This document shows positions 24,749 through 32,950 of a stretch of 54,256 nt of DNA, in pieces. The position numbers were made by a program, and so were the translations under genes. Each line of letters opens with the position of its first letter. The first letter of the stretch is position 1. The notes beneath the pieces were generated by a model, which did no database searches, was not told the origin of the DNA, and saw only the letters and a list, made by a program, of their open reading frames with translations. Origin of the DNA: Oligoflexia bacterium (GTDB taxonomy: Bacteria > Bdellovibrionota_C > UBA2361 > JBGSMV01). The DNA lies in NCBI GenBank assembly GCA_019694515.1, contig JAIBBU010000021.1:1-54256 (forward strand). Direction: 5' to 3'.

Positions 24749-25608
24749 ACGGTCAGCCCATAAAAAAGCTGCGCGAACGGCCCGCCGCGTACGAACAGAT
24801 AACAGATCGTTCCAAGCGCCAAATAAGGTCCAAATGGCAGCTGCTGTGAGATCTTGCGCCCGCTAACTAAGATCAACAAAATTCCAAGCACCGAGCCCAG
24901 AAGCGACCCAATAAAAATAGTGTAGAGAGCGCAGGCCGGCCCGAAGAATGCGCCGGTCATGGCCAGAAGTTTAACATCGCCCATCCCCAGACCTTCTTTG
25001 CGACGTAGCCGAAAATAGAACTCCGAAATCAACAAAAGAAAACCAGCACCCACTACGATGCCAAGCAGCGCTGCGCTTAGTTTCGGCACCACTGGATATT
25101 GAAACCAGCCGGTATAGGTATTGAGCAGCGCCACACCGAGGCCCAGCACTGTTCCAGGCAGGGAGATGACATTGGGAATAATATAATAGTCGTAATCAAT
25201 GAAGCTGATCACGATTAAGGCTGCACAAAAGAGATAGACCAAGACGCCTGTCGGGGTAAATCCATACATCTGATAAGACAGGGCGCTAAAAAGCGCACTC
25301 AGCAGCTCTACGGCAGGATAACGAACTGAGATCTTGGTTCCGCAGAATCCGCACTTTCCTCCCAAGAACATCCAGCTCACAACTGGAATATTATGCCACC
25401 ACTTAAGCTGCTTGCGGCAGGCAAAGCAGAACGATCGGGCCGGTGAAAGCAGTGTGACTTTCGGCTCGGAGGTGTCGGCTTCTTCCGGCTTCTGTTCAAC
25501 ACCGTCCTCATCCCACTTCTTGCCGATTGGAATTCGGTAGATACAAACCGAAAGAAAACTCCCGATGATTAAGCCAAAGAGTATGGCATTAAGAACATAC
25601 AAATCCAT
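24739..25608 (-). CDS. pilD: Prepilin peptidase / N-methyltransferase, A24 family
   Basis: This 289-residue inner-membrane aspartyl protease cuts type IV prepilin leaders. It has the N-terminal MTase-like part (FGLIIGSFLSVCIYRIP), two CxxC pairs (CFACRKQLKWW and CGFCGTK) that bind zinc, and the two catalytic Asp motifs: FIDYDYYIIPN and GLGMGDVKLLA. About seven hydrophobic segments follow the usual layout. The presence of a complete two-domain enzyme, rather than the short TadV type, suggests one peptidase serves several pilin types here (Flp, Flp-Hint, TadE). It converges with the Flp-Hint gene across 112 bases. The start ATG at 25608 is acceptable; a purine-rich CTGGA precedes it. Confidence 0.95.
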   Translation of the reverse strand: MDLYVLNAILFGLIIGSFLSVCIYRIPIGKKWDEDGVEQKPEEADTSEPKVTLLSPARSFCFACRKQLKWWHNIPVVSWMFLGGKCGFCGTKISVRYPAVELLSALFSALSYQMYGFTPTGVLVYLFCAALIVISFIDYDYYIIPNVISLPGTVLGLGVALLNTYTGWFQYPVVPKLSAALLGIVVGAGFLLLISEFYFRLRRKEGLGMGDVKLLAMTGAFFGPACALYTIFIGSLLGSVLGILLILVSGRKISQQLPFGPYLALGTICYLFVRGGPFAQLFYGLTVGF

Positions 25609-25805
25609 ATTCCAGCACTCTAAAATTGGGGCTGGGAGCAGGCAATAGAAAAAGCCGCTATAATAGAGTGGTCTGGATCGGCTAAACTAGCACGAGGACA
25701 CCAGGCAGCTATGGTAGCGTTAAAGTGCGGGCGTTCGGCGCCGCCCGCGCTCTCAGAGCATAACTGTAGGTCTGTGCCGTGGAAGGCCGAGGAGACAGCA
25801 ACCTT

Positions 25806-26225
25806 ATGGAACAATTTAACCTTGATCACATCGGCATCGCAGTAAAGAACCTCGACAGCTCTCTGGTCTGGTATCAGCGGAGCTTTGGCTTTCAATTGGA
25901 ATCGAGGGAAAGGATTGAGACCTCGGGGGTCGAGGTGGTCTTTCTTAAATTGCCGAATACCAAGCTGGAACTCATCACTCCGATCAGTGCTGCCAGTAAA
26001 CTCAATTCATTTCTTGAAAAACGTGGGGAGGGGCTGCATCACATTTGCTACGAGGTGGCGGACATCCGCGCTGAGCTTGCGCGCATGACTGCGCTAGGAT
26101 TCGAGCTAATTGATAAGACACCACGCCCCGGTGCACACGGGTCGCAGATCGCATTTATCAGCCCTAAGAGCACCGAGGGGGTACTCACAGAACTATGCGA
26201 ATACCCTAAACATCAGGGAAATTAG
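25806..26225 (+). CDS. Methylmalonyl-CoA epimerase-like VOC protein
   Basis: The 139-residue product belongs to the vicinal oxygen chelate fold. LDHIGIAVKNLDSSLVWYQRSFGF starts the first module and GEGLHHICYEVADIRAELARM the second. The metal residues (His in DHIG, Gln or Glu in LELITP, His in LHHICYEV, Glu in LTELCEY) are in the usual places for methylmalonyl-CoA epimerase, which interconverts the R and S forms in propionyl-CoA metabolism. No mutase gene is in the window. The start at 25806 is preferred over 25779 because GAGGAG lies about 10 bases upstream. A glyoxalase-like role cannot be excluded. Confidence 0.85.
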   Translation: MEQFNLDHIGIAVKNLDSSLVWYQRSFGFQLESRERIETSGVEVVFLKLPNTKLELITPISAASKLNSFLEKRGEGLHHICYEVADIRAELARMTALGFELIDKTPRPGAHGSQIAFISPKSTEGVLTELCEYPKHQGN

Positions 26226-26268
26226 CTAATTAGCTCTTGCAGTTAAGTTTTCGTAGCATCTCTGGCAG

Positions 26269-26277
26269 TGGTATAAT
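26269..26277 (+). promoter_or_regulatory. Extended -10 promoter TGGTATAAT
   Basis: TG-N-TATAAT sits 28 bases ahead of the ATG at 26305, predicting a start near 26284. No convincing -35 was found, which suits an extended -10 promoter. Confidence 0.6.
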
Positions 26278-26304
26278 AAGCGCGCCATCTTGGAGAATCA
26301 TCTT

Positions 26305-26733
26305 ATGCGCCAAATTGCGTTGGTCTTGTTGACATTAGTTGTGGCTCAGTCAGTCGCTCATGCGGCCACCCGCAAAGATGCTCTGCGTCCGAGCTGCGTT
26401 GAGCAGGTACAGGACTGCTTCGGGTCCTCCGGAAACCAGCGCGCAGAATGCTTTTATGCCGCAGCCACTAGCCCGGGTTGTGAGACCACAGCGCTGGGGA
26501 AACTTACCTATAAGCGCTGGGCCATGTCGCCGATCCGGCTGCCGGGTCACGAAGCGGCTCCGGCCTTTCTCGGTCCGCAGTTGGTCGACGGCGCATGTAT
26601 AGAAAATTTCGACAGTCAGATGTACGGGGCATTGAACGAAGGGGCGCTTACGGCCGATGTAGCGAAGAACCTCGATGCCAAGCTTGATCAGTGCAAACAA
26701 TTGGATCAGGATTTCGAGATTCCGCGCCCCTAA
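26305..26733 (+). CDS. Small secreted Cys-containing protein, unknown
   Basis: The longest frame begins TTG at 26290, but that region holds the ribosome binding site (TTGGAG), so ATG at 26305 is chosen. The 142-residue product has a signal peptide (RQIALVLLTLVVAQSVAHA) and six later cysteines in a pattern CVEQVQDC, ECFYAAATSPGC, ACIENF and QCKQ, suggesting disulfides in the periplasm. No family recognised. The following TsaC gene starts 10 bases after its stop, so the two may be co-transcribed, though nothing in the sequence links their functions. Confidence 0.75.
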   Translation: MRQIALVLLTLVVAQSVAHAATRKDALRPSCVEQVQDCFGSSGNQRAECFYAAATSPGCETTALGKLTYKRWAMSPIRLPGHEAAPAFLGPQLVDGACIENFDSQMYGALNEGALTADVAKNLDAKLDQCKQLDQDFEIPRP

Positions 26734-26743
26734 TAAGATAGAC

Positions 26744-27730
26744 GTGATTCTTTCCAGCAGTCCTGAAAACATCGCGCATGCTGCTAAGTCACTGCGCAGT
26801 GGCGGCATCGTCGCTTTCCCCACTGAAACAGTTTACGGACTTGGTGCAAACGCGCTGGATGCCCAAGCCGTAGCAGAAATCTTTCGGATTAAGCGACGTC
26901 CAGCGACGGACCCGCTAATCATTCATCTGGCCGATCCGCGCGAGATCGAACTGGTTGCAGATCTGTCAAACCCTGCTGTGCGGCGCAGATTGCAGCAGCT
27001 AAACCGTTTTTGGCCAGGACCACTCTCCGTCGTATTACCCAAAAAGACAGCTGTGCCCGACGCGGTAACGGCCGGTCTTCCATCAGTGGCAGTTCGAATT
27101 CCAAGACATCCGGTTGCCCTCGCTCTGATTAAGGCTAGCGGAGTTCCTGTAGCTGCGCCCAGCGCCAATCCCTTCTCCTATATCAGTCCCACCACGGCGC
27201 AGCATGTGGTTGATAATTTGGGAGAGCAGGTTTCAATCGTGCTAGATGGCGGACCGTGCGAGATCGGATTGGAATCGACGGTAATTTCGCTTACGAGCGA
27301 GGTTCCAGAAATTCTTCGGCCAGGAGCAATCACCCTGGAGTCTATCTCGAAGGCCTTGGACACTAGAGTGATGCGCTCGCTCGGCACTGTGGCCCAAGGC
27401 GCAGCTCCGGGCCCGGGAATGCTGCGAGAACATTATTCGCCCCATACCAAAGTCGAACTTTGGGATAGATCCAGCCGGGCGCCGAGCGGACGGGTCGGGT
27501 TTGTATCGATTAATGGCTCCCAGCATGACCGCGCGTCACTAGAGCGCTATGAGGCCTTCCGCGCCCTAAGTGCTGATGGCGACCTAGAAGAAGCTGCCAG
27601 TAAGCTCTTTTCAACCCTCAGAGAGCTTGATCGAATGGGTCTGGATTTGATTGTTGTCGATACCTGCAATCGCGAAGGTCTTGGCGCCGCGATCATGGAT
27701 CGGTTGACACGCGCCTCAGCCCGTTCTTAA
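26744..27730 (+). CDS. tsaC: L-threonylcarbamoyladenylate synthase (Sua5 type)
   Basis: This enzyme makes the threonylcarbamoyl-AMP used for t6A37 of ANN-decoding tRNAs. The YrdC domain covers about residues 10-190: SGGIVAFPTETVYGLGANAL, IFRIKRRPATDPLIIHL, FWPGPLSVVL, SVAVRIPRHPVA, APSANPFSYISPTTA and CEIGLESTVISL. The C-terminal Sua5 domain (after LRPGAITLESI) reads GPGMLREHYSP and ends in AIMDRLTRAS, so this is the longer Sua5 form. An ATG at 26675 opens the frame inside the preceding gene; GTG at 26744, after that gene's stop, is more likely. Either way the catalytic residues are intact. Confidence 0.93.
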   Translation: MILSSSPENIAHAAKSLRSGGIVAFPTETVYGLGANALDAQAVAEIFRIKRRPATDPLIIHLADPREIELVADLSNPAVRRRLQQLNRFWPGPLSVVLPKKTAVPDAVTAGLPSVAVRIPRHPVALALIKASGVPVAAPSANPFSYISPTTAQHVVDNLGEQVSIVLDGGPCEIGLESTVISLTSEVPEILRPGAITLESISKALDTRVMRSLGTVAQGAAPGPGMLREHYSPHTKVELWDRSSRAPSGRVGFVSINGSQHDRASLERYEAFRALSADGDLEEAASKLFSTLRELDRMGLDLIVVDTCNREGLGAAIMDRLTRASARS

Positions 27731-27741
27731 ATTCATCCTGC

Positions 27742-28296
27742 ATGTCTTCAATTCCGGAAAGCAACCTGATCCTAGGCGTCGAGTTCAAAGCACTAAAATC
27801 GCATGGCGATGAGCGTGGTTTTTTTCGCGAAATAATACGTTCCTCGGATAAATTGTTTGAAGCTGGAGTGTTTGGACAGTGGAGCCATAGCCTGATGCAG
27901 CGAAATGTAGTCAAGGCTTGGCATTATCATCACGTCCAATATGATTGGTGGTATGTCCCAATTGGCCAGGTCCAGACGGTGCTCTTCGATAATCGAGAGG
28001 AAAGCCCAACCTTCAAACGGAAACTAGTCTTTAAAATGGGTCAAACGGCGCAGTACGGAGCCGATACCTTCGAACTCTGTGTCCGCATTCCTCCGGGAGT
28101 ACTGCATGGGCTGCGAGTGCTGAGTGAGGAAGCGCATCTTTTTTATATTACGAGCATGACCTACGACCCGGAGGAAGAGGGCCGCATCCCTTTCGATTCG
28201 GAAGTGGCAGGTCACGATTGGGGCGCTTCACCGATTGTGGTTGAGAACGACCGCCGATTCTTCGTCCCAAAGCGCGCGCGCCAACGGCTGCGCTAA
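27742..28296 (+). CDS. dTDP-4-dehydrorhamnose 3,5-epimerase-like (RmlC cupin)
   Basis: The 184-residue cupin follows the RmlC pattern: GDERGFFREIIRS, MQRNVVKAWHYHHVQYDWWYVPIGQVQTVLFDNR, IPPGVLHGLRV and DPEEEGRIPFDS. RmlC epimerises dTDP-4-keto-6-deoxyglucose in rhamnose synthesis. The usual N-x-S-x-S-x-x-G-V-x-R-G-L-H block is altered to NVVKAWHYHH, and no rfbA, rfbB or rfbD is nearby, so the substrate may be another nucleotide sugar. It follows tsaC by 11 bases, with AATTC between and no strong ribosome binding site. The last 69 bases overlap the converging GT87 gene. Confidence 0.75.
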   Translation: MSSIPESNLILGVEFKALKSHGDERGFFREIIRSSDKLFEAGVFGQWSHSLMQRNVVKAWHYHHVQYDWWYVPIGQVQTVLFDNREESPTFKRKLVFKMGQTAQYGADTFELCVRIPPGVLHGLRVLSEEAHLFYITSMTYDPEEEGRIPFDSEVAGHDWGASPIVVENDRRFFVPKRARQRLR

Positions 28297-29460
28297 CCAA
28301 GCAAGAACTACAATGCCTGCCGGAAACCAAAACGCCAGGTGATGCTGATGCATCTGATATAATCCGAACCATCCAATCATTAGCAAATAGAAACAGAGCA
28401 TGGGTTGAAGAAGCGACCCGGCTCTCATCGCCGCAACTGTGATTAGGGCGCAAACAGGAAAGAGCATGGACTGATCAAAGAACCAGCCAAAAGGTGCCGT
28501 AAAAATCGACAGTGCCAGGATCGAAAAAAGGATCTCAAGGCGCGACGTCCGCCGAGCTGAAAACAGTAAATGATTGGCGCAGATCAAAGCAGTAAAGGCC
28601 GGAATCAACTTAGCCAAGCGCGCCCAGAACTGCAGCTCAGCGCTGGCCGCCCAGGCGGCCAGCGCGCTGGGCAGCGTCGCTGTATGCCACTGCGTGACCG
28701 GTACAGCACCGATAAGTTCAGATTGATGAAGCATGACCCGAATCCAGCTGCTCATCAGTCCCGGGAAAATAAGCTCACAGCTCAAGGCCTGCAATCCAAC
28801 GCCACACAGCAGCCCTAACAGCACGGTAAATTTCCGCGCCCGCACTTCACAGCAAAACAGCGCCAGCAGTACCAGGTAGATTAAGTGCGCCTTGATTGTG
28901 AGAAATGATAACGCCAACCCCGCCGCGAACCTGTATCCGTGCCTTAGCGAACAGAAGGCCAGAGTTACAAAGAAGGTCAGCATTATGCCGATCTGCCCAT
29001 GCGCGGCACAAAACCAAAACGCCGGGAAAGTCAGAGCTAACAAAATCAGCAGCAACCGCTCCAAAATGGAGAGCTGAAAGCTGCTTCCCAGCAGCAGTGG
29101 AATTACAAGAGCCAAAACCAAATTTATGGTAAGCCAGACATGTACAGCGGCAGGAAAATCGAGCTGCATCAAGGGGGCTATTAAGGGCAAAAGCCAGGGA
29201 GGATTCCACATCATCAAGGGTTCTGCTCCGGGCCGTACCTGAGACTGAACCTCCAGCATTTGTGCCGGATCGTAGGGATTCTTCTCCTGCTCAGCGAGAC
29301 GCGAGGCTGACCAGTACTCAACGAAGTCGACGGCTCCAAAGAACGGATAACTTGGAGAGTCTAAACTCACGGACAGCGAAGCGTCATATCTTAAAAAGAT
29401 CAGGACGCCCAGAAAGAGCAACGCAAAAACTGAAGCCAGCTGCTTAGAATTAAAACTCAA
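28228..29460 (-). CDS. GT87-type membrane glycosyltransferase
   Basis: This integral membrane protein of about 410 residues has ten or so hydrophobic segments. The first extracytoplasmic loop holds VDFVEYWSASRLAEQEKNPYDPAQ and MMWNPPWLLPL, the pattern of GT87 (DUF2029) enzymes that transfer mannose or arabinose from polyprenyl-phosphate sugars. The Asp in VDFVEYW matches the usual catalytic loop position. The long frame begins at 29511 inside udk; TTG at 29460, overlapping udk by 11 bases, is more likely. The 3' end overlaps the converging RmlC-like gene by 69 bases. It probably works in envelope glycan or glycoprotein assembly. Confidence 0.82.
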   Translation of the reverse strand: MSFNSKQLASVFALLFLGVLIFLRYDASLSVSLDSPSYPFFGAVDFVEYWSASRLAEQEKNPYDPAQMLEVQSQVRPGAEPLMMWNPPWLLPLIAPLMQLDFPAAVHVWLTINLVLALVIPLLLGSSFQLSILERLLLILLALTFPAFWFCAAHGQIGIMLTFFVTLAFCSLRHGYRFAAGLALSFLTIKAHLIYLVLLALFCCEVRARKFTVLLGLLCGVGLQALSCELIFPGLMSSWIRVMLHQSELIGAVPVTQWHTATLPSALAAWAASAELQFWARLAKLIPAFTALICANHLLFSARRTSRLEILFSILALSIFTAPFGWFFDQSMLFPVCALITVAAMRAGSLLQPMLCFYLLMIGWFGLYQMHQHHLAFWFPAGIVVLAWLAQPLARALWDEESAVVLNHNR

Positions 29461-30064
29461 TGTATCTCTTGAGAATATCGAGAGCGAGATCGCCGTTGTC
29501 GGTTTCTCCACTTACCACGATGTCAGCATGCTCGCGCGATGGATAGCAAAATTGAACGTGCATCGGCTGCACCGTAGCAATCCACTGTTGAATCACCGAC
29601 TCGCGCGTCCGTCCGCGCGACACGATGTCACGATCGATTCTGCGGACTAATCGAATATCATCAGGGGTGTGAACAAAGATTTTAAGATCAAAAAATTCGC
29701 GTAAGCCGGCCAGCGCTAAAACTAGGATGCCCTCAACTACCACGAGTTTAGTAGGCGCTACCGGAATGTGGCCATCCTCGCGATTATGAACGGCAAAATT
29801 ATAAATTGGGACTTTGACTTGGCGTCCCGCCTTAAGTTCCCGCAATTGATCGATTAACAGGTCGATGTCCAGTGCATCGGGATGATCGTAATTTAGCCGC
29901 GCGCGCTCCTCCAGCGGCGTGCCGTCGCGCCGTTTGTAGTACGAATCAAGAGTAATGACCGTTACTGCCCCGGTCGGAGCGACGTTCTCAAGCAGTCTTG
30001 CAAATTCGGTCTTGCCGCCCGCGGTTCCCCCCGCAACGCCAATAAACCTCGGCACACTGGACAT
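29450..30064 (-). CDS. udk: Uridine kinase
   Basis: The 204-residue kinase salvages uridine or cytidine to the monophosphate with ATP or GTP. Features are the Walker A loop GVAGGTAGGKT (residues 9-19), TLDSYYKRRDGTPLEERARLNYD, DHPDALD, VPIYNFAVHNRE, VVVEGILVL and FVHTPDDIRLVRRIDRDIVSRGR. The P-loop has AGG where most udk genes have SGS, a mild change. The ATG at 30064 is sensible. The downstream GT87 gene overlaps its end, so they may be co-transcribed. Function of the core enzyme is well supported. Confidence 0.92.
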   Translation of the reverse strand: MSSVPRFIGVAGGTAGGKTEFARLLENVAPTGAVTVITLDSYYKRRDGTPLEERARLNYDHPDALDIDLLIDQLRELKAGRQVKVPIYNFAVHNREDGHIPVAPTKLVVVEGILVLALAGLREFFDLKIFVHTPDDIRLVRRIDRDIVSRGRTRESVIQQWIATVQPMHVQFCYPSREHADIVVSGETDNGDLALDILKRYIEF

Positions 30065-30263
30065 AAATCCGCCGCAGTATAACCCAAAACCCCGGTACCA
30101 CCAAACTTGCAGGACTCATATCTGAGCAACCTGCCTTAGACCAATCTTCAATCGGTCAATGGGCACGTTCACAGCGTAAAGTTCGAAATGGAAATCTAAC
30201 CTATTGATTCGCCCACGCCACGCACACTCCCGCGCGCAGGCTAGATACACCTATAGCGTAGAA

Positions 30264-31178
30264 TCAGGCAGCAATTTTTAGATCAGAGGGCGAAAGAGGT
30301 TTGAACGGCGTAAGTCGTGGTCGTCTGTGCAAGGGCGGTTTGAATGAGTGCTCCGGAAACCGGACATCCCGATCTCCCAAACGATATCGCATCGACGCAC
30401 GATCGTAGCAAAGGCGCCGTTCTCGATATCTTTCCTTAAAGGCACGCCGGAGGCTGGAATTTTGCGTGTAGCACAATGGTCGAGCAGAACGAGAGACAGA
30501 CTGTGGTACGTTACCGGGTGTCTGTTTCTCCAGAGCGTCCGGGCGCGCAAATTCTCCATTCCTGGCAAGAACTAATGCTTTTACTCGCTCATTCAGTAAT
30601 CGTCGCACAAGACGACTCCTCTTTTTACGGCTGAAACCTGCGTGCTGCGGAAGAGGAGAAATCGTAAGCTTATGGTTCGTGACGATGGGTTCGCCCGCAC
30701 CTGAGTAACGGGTAAATGAGAAGGTTTCGGTTTCTCCAGTGATAGATTGACTGAATGAGTTAAGCCCTTTCCACTGTGAGGGATCCGCAATCAATCCATG
30801 TTTTGTGGCGTTCGTGGAGATGTAAAGAAATGCCTCCAACAGATCTTCTTCAGAAAGAATCTCTTGGTCATCATATCTCCGTCCCCAGAATTTGCCCTCA
30901 CGCCCAAGGAGCGCGTTGATTCTCTTGGCAATCTCACGGTTTACGTTTTCACAAAATTCATCCGAGTTTCCTTGCGGGGCCCGGATCAGCATGTGGTAGT
31001 GATTGCCCAAGAATTCGAGGGCATATATCAATATGCCGAATATCTCCTGATATCGTGCAACGATTCCACCGACCAAATTTCTGACCCTCGCGCTCGGGTT
31101 CATCCAAAGGCGAGCTTCGCCCGTCCTTATCGTAATAAGGCGATAAATTTCAGGATCTCGGTTTCTTAACGGTCTCAC
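30264..31178 (-). CDS. RAYT-type Y1 transposase-like protein
   Basis: The 304-residue product has the small HUH/Y1 transposase fold of the IS200/REP-associated family. RLITIRTGEARLWM comes near the N-terminus, then EFLGNHYHMLIRAP (the His-x-His metal motif is HYH) and DLLEAFLYISTNATKHGLI, which carries the candidate catalytic Tyr. FWGRRYDDQEILSEED lies between. The C-terminal half is long, basic and rich in Arg, as in domesticated RAYTs. The start is GTG at 31178. No flanking inverted repeats or target duplications are obvious, so it may be a resident rather than a mobile gene. Whether it acts on the MITE family here is unknown. Confidence 0.85.
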   Translation of the reverse strand: MRPLRNRDPEIYRLITIRTGEARLWMNPSARVRNLVGGIVARYQEIFGILIYALEFLGNHYHMLIRAPQGNSDEFCENVNREIAKRINALLGREGKFWGRRYDDQEILSEEDLLEAFLYISTNATKHGLIADPSQWKGLNSFSQSITGETETFSFTRYSGAGEPIVTNHKLTISPLPQHAGFSRKKRSRLVRRLLNERVKALVLARNGEFARPDALEKQTPGNVPQSVSRSARPLCYTQNSSLRRAFKERYRERRLCYDRASMRYRLGDRDVRFPEHSFKPPLHRRPRLTPFKPLSPSDLKIAA

Positions 31179-31239
31179 ACGTACATGTTCGACCGTCCTT
31201 CGAATTTGTTGCCTAATAAGTGTTGGTGGTACCGCTGCG

Positions 31240-32277
31240 TTAGAAGGTGAGGGTGAGGGCTGTTTGCAGGCGGTAGGATTGCACGGTTTGGGTTCCGGAG
31301 TTGTCGATATCTAGCGGCATTTCGAGCGCTATTTCGGCGGCGAGGTTGTCGCTGACACGCACAATCAGTTGAGGACCGAGCTTGAGTGTATTCAAGGCGG
31401 TGTCGGTTGCGAGCTTACCACCGGCTCCACGATCATTGCCTTTGTGCTCACCGGATAGTACTGCGCGCAGTGCCGTACTGCTGGTGTGCGACAGATAGAG
31501 ATAATAAGCAGGCCCAATATCCCAAGCCAGATCATCAGCATACTCGTACTGGTGGTCGCCGTTGGTTCGAACGGTATAAACCAGATTGCCGCTTAGGAAG
31601 GCCCGCCCCTGCTCGGCTAAAAAACCGACGCCAACGGGAAAATCCACGGAACCGGAGCCCAGCGCTAAATCATGCCCATGCACCGCGCTGGCCAGCTGCT
31701 CCTCTCCGTGCTCATGCCCCGCATGTCGCGTCATGTAGGAATGGACCGGCTCTGCAACTACTCCATCGTCAGGCATTGCGGATTCCTCCTCCAATTCCTC
31801 CGCTAAGCGATCGGTATCGCCGGTCGGAAGCTTAACCCCGCCAAGCACTTGAAGGTTGAACAGGAATTCCGCTTGAGAGTGCTGATAGGCCAGCAGCCGT
31901 GCCACTAAACTTAGATCGCCAAGCCCCGCTTCAGTTCCCTGCTCTACCACACCACCTTCTACTCTCTTAAACCTTCGATTCAGGTAAGGCACAGTCAGCT
32001 GCAAACTCAGCCGATCAATAGGATCGTAGCTAACGTAGACTTGGCTAATGGAGCTGCTGAGCCTTTGGTGATGTTCATTATGTAGGTGATGGCCTTCACT
32101 CTGAATCTTTCCATATTCAGTGAACTGCTCAGCCAGACCGCTTTGAACCCTCCCAGCGCTTGGCTTGTACGATTCGACGGAGCTATAAACAGCGCAGAGG
32201 TCACAGGCTCTAGCCTCATAGGCGCAGGCACAAATGGCCGTGACCAGCAAAACCAAATACCTAACCCCTCGCCCCAT
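31240..32277 (-). CDS. Outer-membrane-barrel-like protein with CxxC and His-rich loop
   Basis: The longest frame begins at 32349, but ATG at 32277 has GGAGA six bases upstream and starts a signal peptide (GRGVRYLVLLVTAICACAYEARA). The mature protein opens with CDLCAVYSS, then has alternating beta-strand-like segments up to the C-terminal LQTALTLTF, ending in Phe as outer-membrane barrels do. It has two His/Glu-rich loops (EGHHLHNEHHQR and HAGHEHGEEQLASAVHGHD). Metal binding, such as copper or zinc, is a fair guess. It follows regA by 147 bases on the same strand, so redox-dependent control by RegBA is possible. Confidence 0.75.
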   Translation of the reverse strand: MGRGVRYLVLLVTAICACAYEARACDLCAVYSSVESYKPSAGRVQSGLAEQFTEYGKIQSEGHHLHNEHHQRLSSSISQVYVSYDPIDRLSLQLTVPYLNRRFKRVEGGVVEQGTEAGLGDLSLVARLLAYQHSQAEFLFNLQVLGGVKLPTGDTDRLAEELEEESAMPDDGVVAEPVHSYMTRHAGHEHGEEQLASAVHGHDLALGSGSVDFPVGVGFLAEQGRAFLSGNLVYTVRTNGDHQYEYADDLAWDIGPAYYLYLSHTSSTALRAVLSGEHKGNDRGAGGKLATDTALNTLKLGPQLIVRVSDNLAAEIALEMPLDIDNSGTQTVQSYRLQTALTLTF

Positions 32278-32423
32278 AGCTATCTCCACATATTTTCGGG
32301 AGACCGTAACAAGCGATCCGAAAAATTGGAATGCGACAAAACACCGCACCTAGCGCAGTCCGGGGCCAGTAGGATTCAAGCCACCCGGTAAGCCACTAGG
32401 GCGCTAATTTTAATGAGAATCGG

Positions 32424-32945
32424 CTAGTTAGGAAATTTTTTCAGCTTTCGCTGCAGGGAGCGCCGATGTAGCCCAAGAATCTGGGCGGCACGAGAGACAT
32501 TGCCCTCACACTCGTGCATCACTCTTGATATATACTCCCGCTCCATCGCCTCGAGCGAGGGCACAGCGGCGGCAGCGGGCGCCCCTCTGACATTCGATTG
32601 CCGGGATTCAAATCCTGCTAAAATCTGGTCGGCGTCACACGGCTTGGAAATAAAATTAACCGCTCCGAGACGTACCGCCTCCATTGCAGCAGGGACACTC
32701 CCATAACCGGTCAGGATCAGAACTTCAATCTGTGGGCTTAACTTGCGCAGCTCCTCCAATAACCACAATCCTGACTCTCCCGGCATTCGGAGATCCACAA
32801 CAGCACGCAAGAATTGATGGCGCGCTGCGAGCTGCACGGCCTCTACAGCGTTTCGGGCTTGGTGTACCTCAAGTTGACGCGCTACAAGCGCCCGCGCCAG
32901 CCTGTCCCGAAATATATCGTCGTCATCAACCAATAGATACAACAT
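32424..32945 (-). CDS. regA: RegA/PrrA/ActR-type response regulator
   Basis: From ATG at 32945 the product has 173 residues; a longer frame from 33029 would overlap the kinase gene. The receiver domain has acidic residues LVDDDD, the phospho-acceptor D51 (VVDLRMPGESG), T79 (ILTGYGS) and K101 (ISKPCDAD). A Fis-type helix-turn-helix closes the protein (GNVSRAAQILGLHRRSLQRKLKK), nearly identical in style to RegA/PrrA. It would bind DNA when phosphorylated by the partner kinase RegB, whose gene ends six bases before it. The usual target set is redox-dependent respiratory and energy genes. Confidence 0.93.
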   Translation of the reverse strand: MLYLLVDDDDIFRDRLARALVARQLEVHQARNAVEAVQLAARHQFLRAVVDLRMPGESGLWLLEELRKLSPQIEVLILTGYGSVPAAMEAVRLGAVNFISKPCDADQILAGFESRQSNVRGAPAAAAVPSLEAMEREYISRVMHECEGNVSRAAQILGLHRRSLQRKLKKFPN

Positions 32946-32950
32946 TGCTG

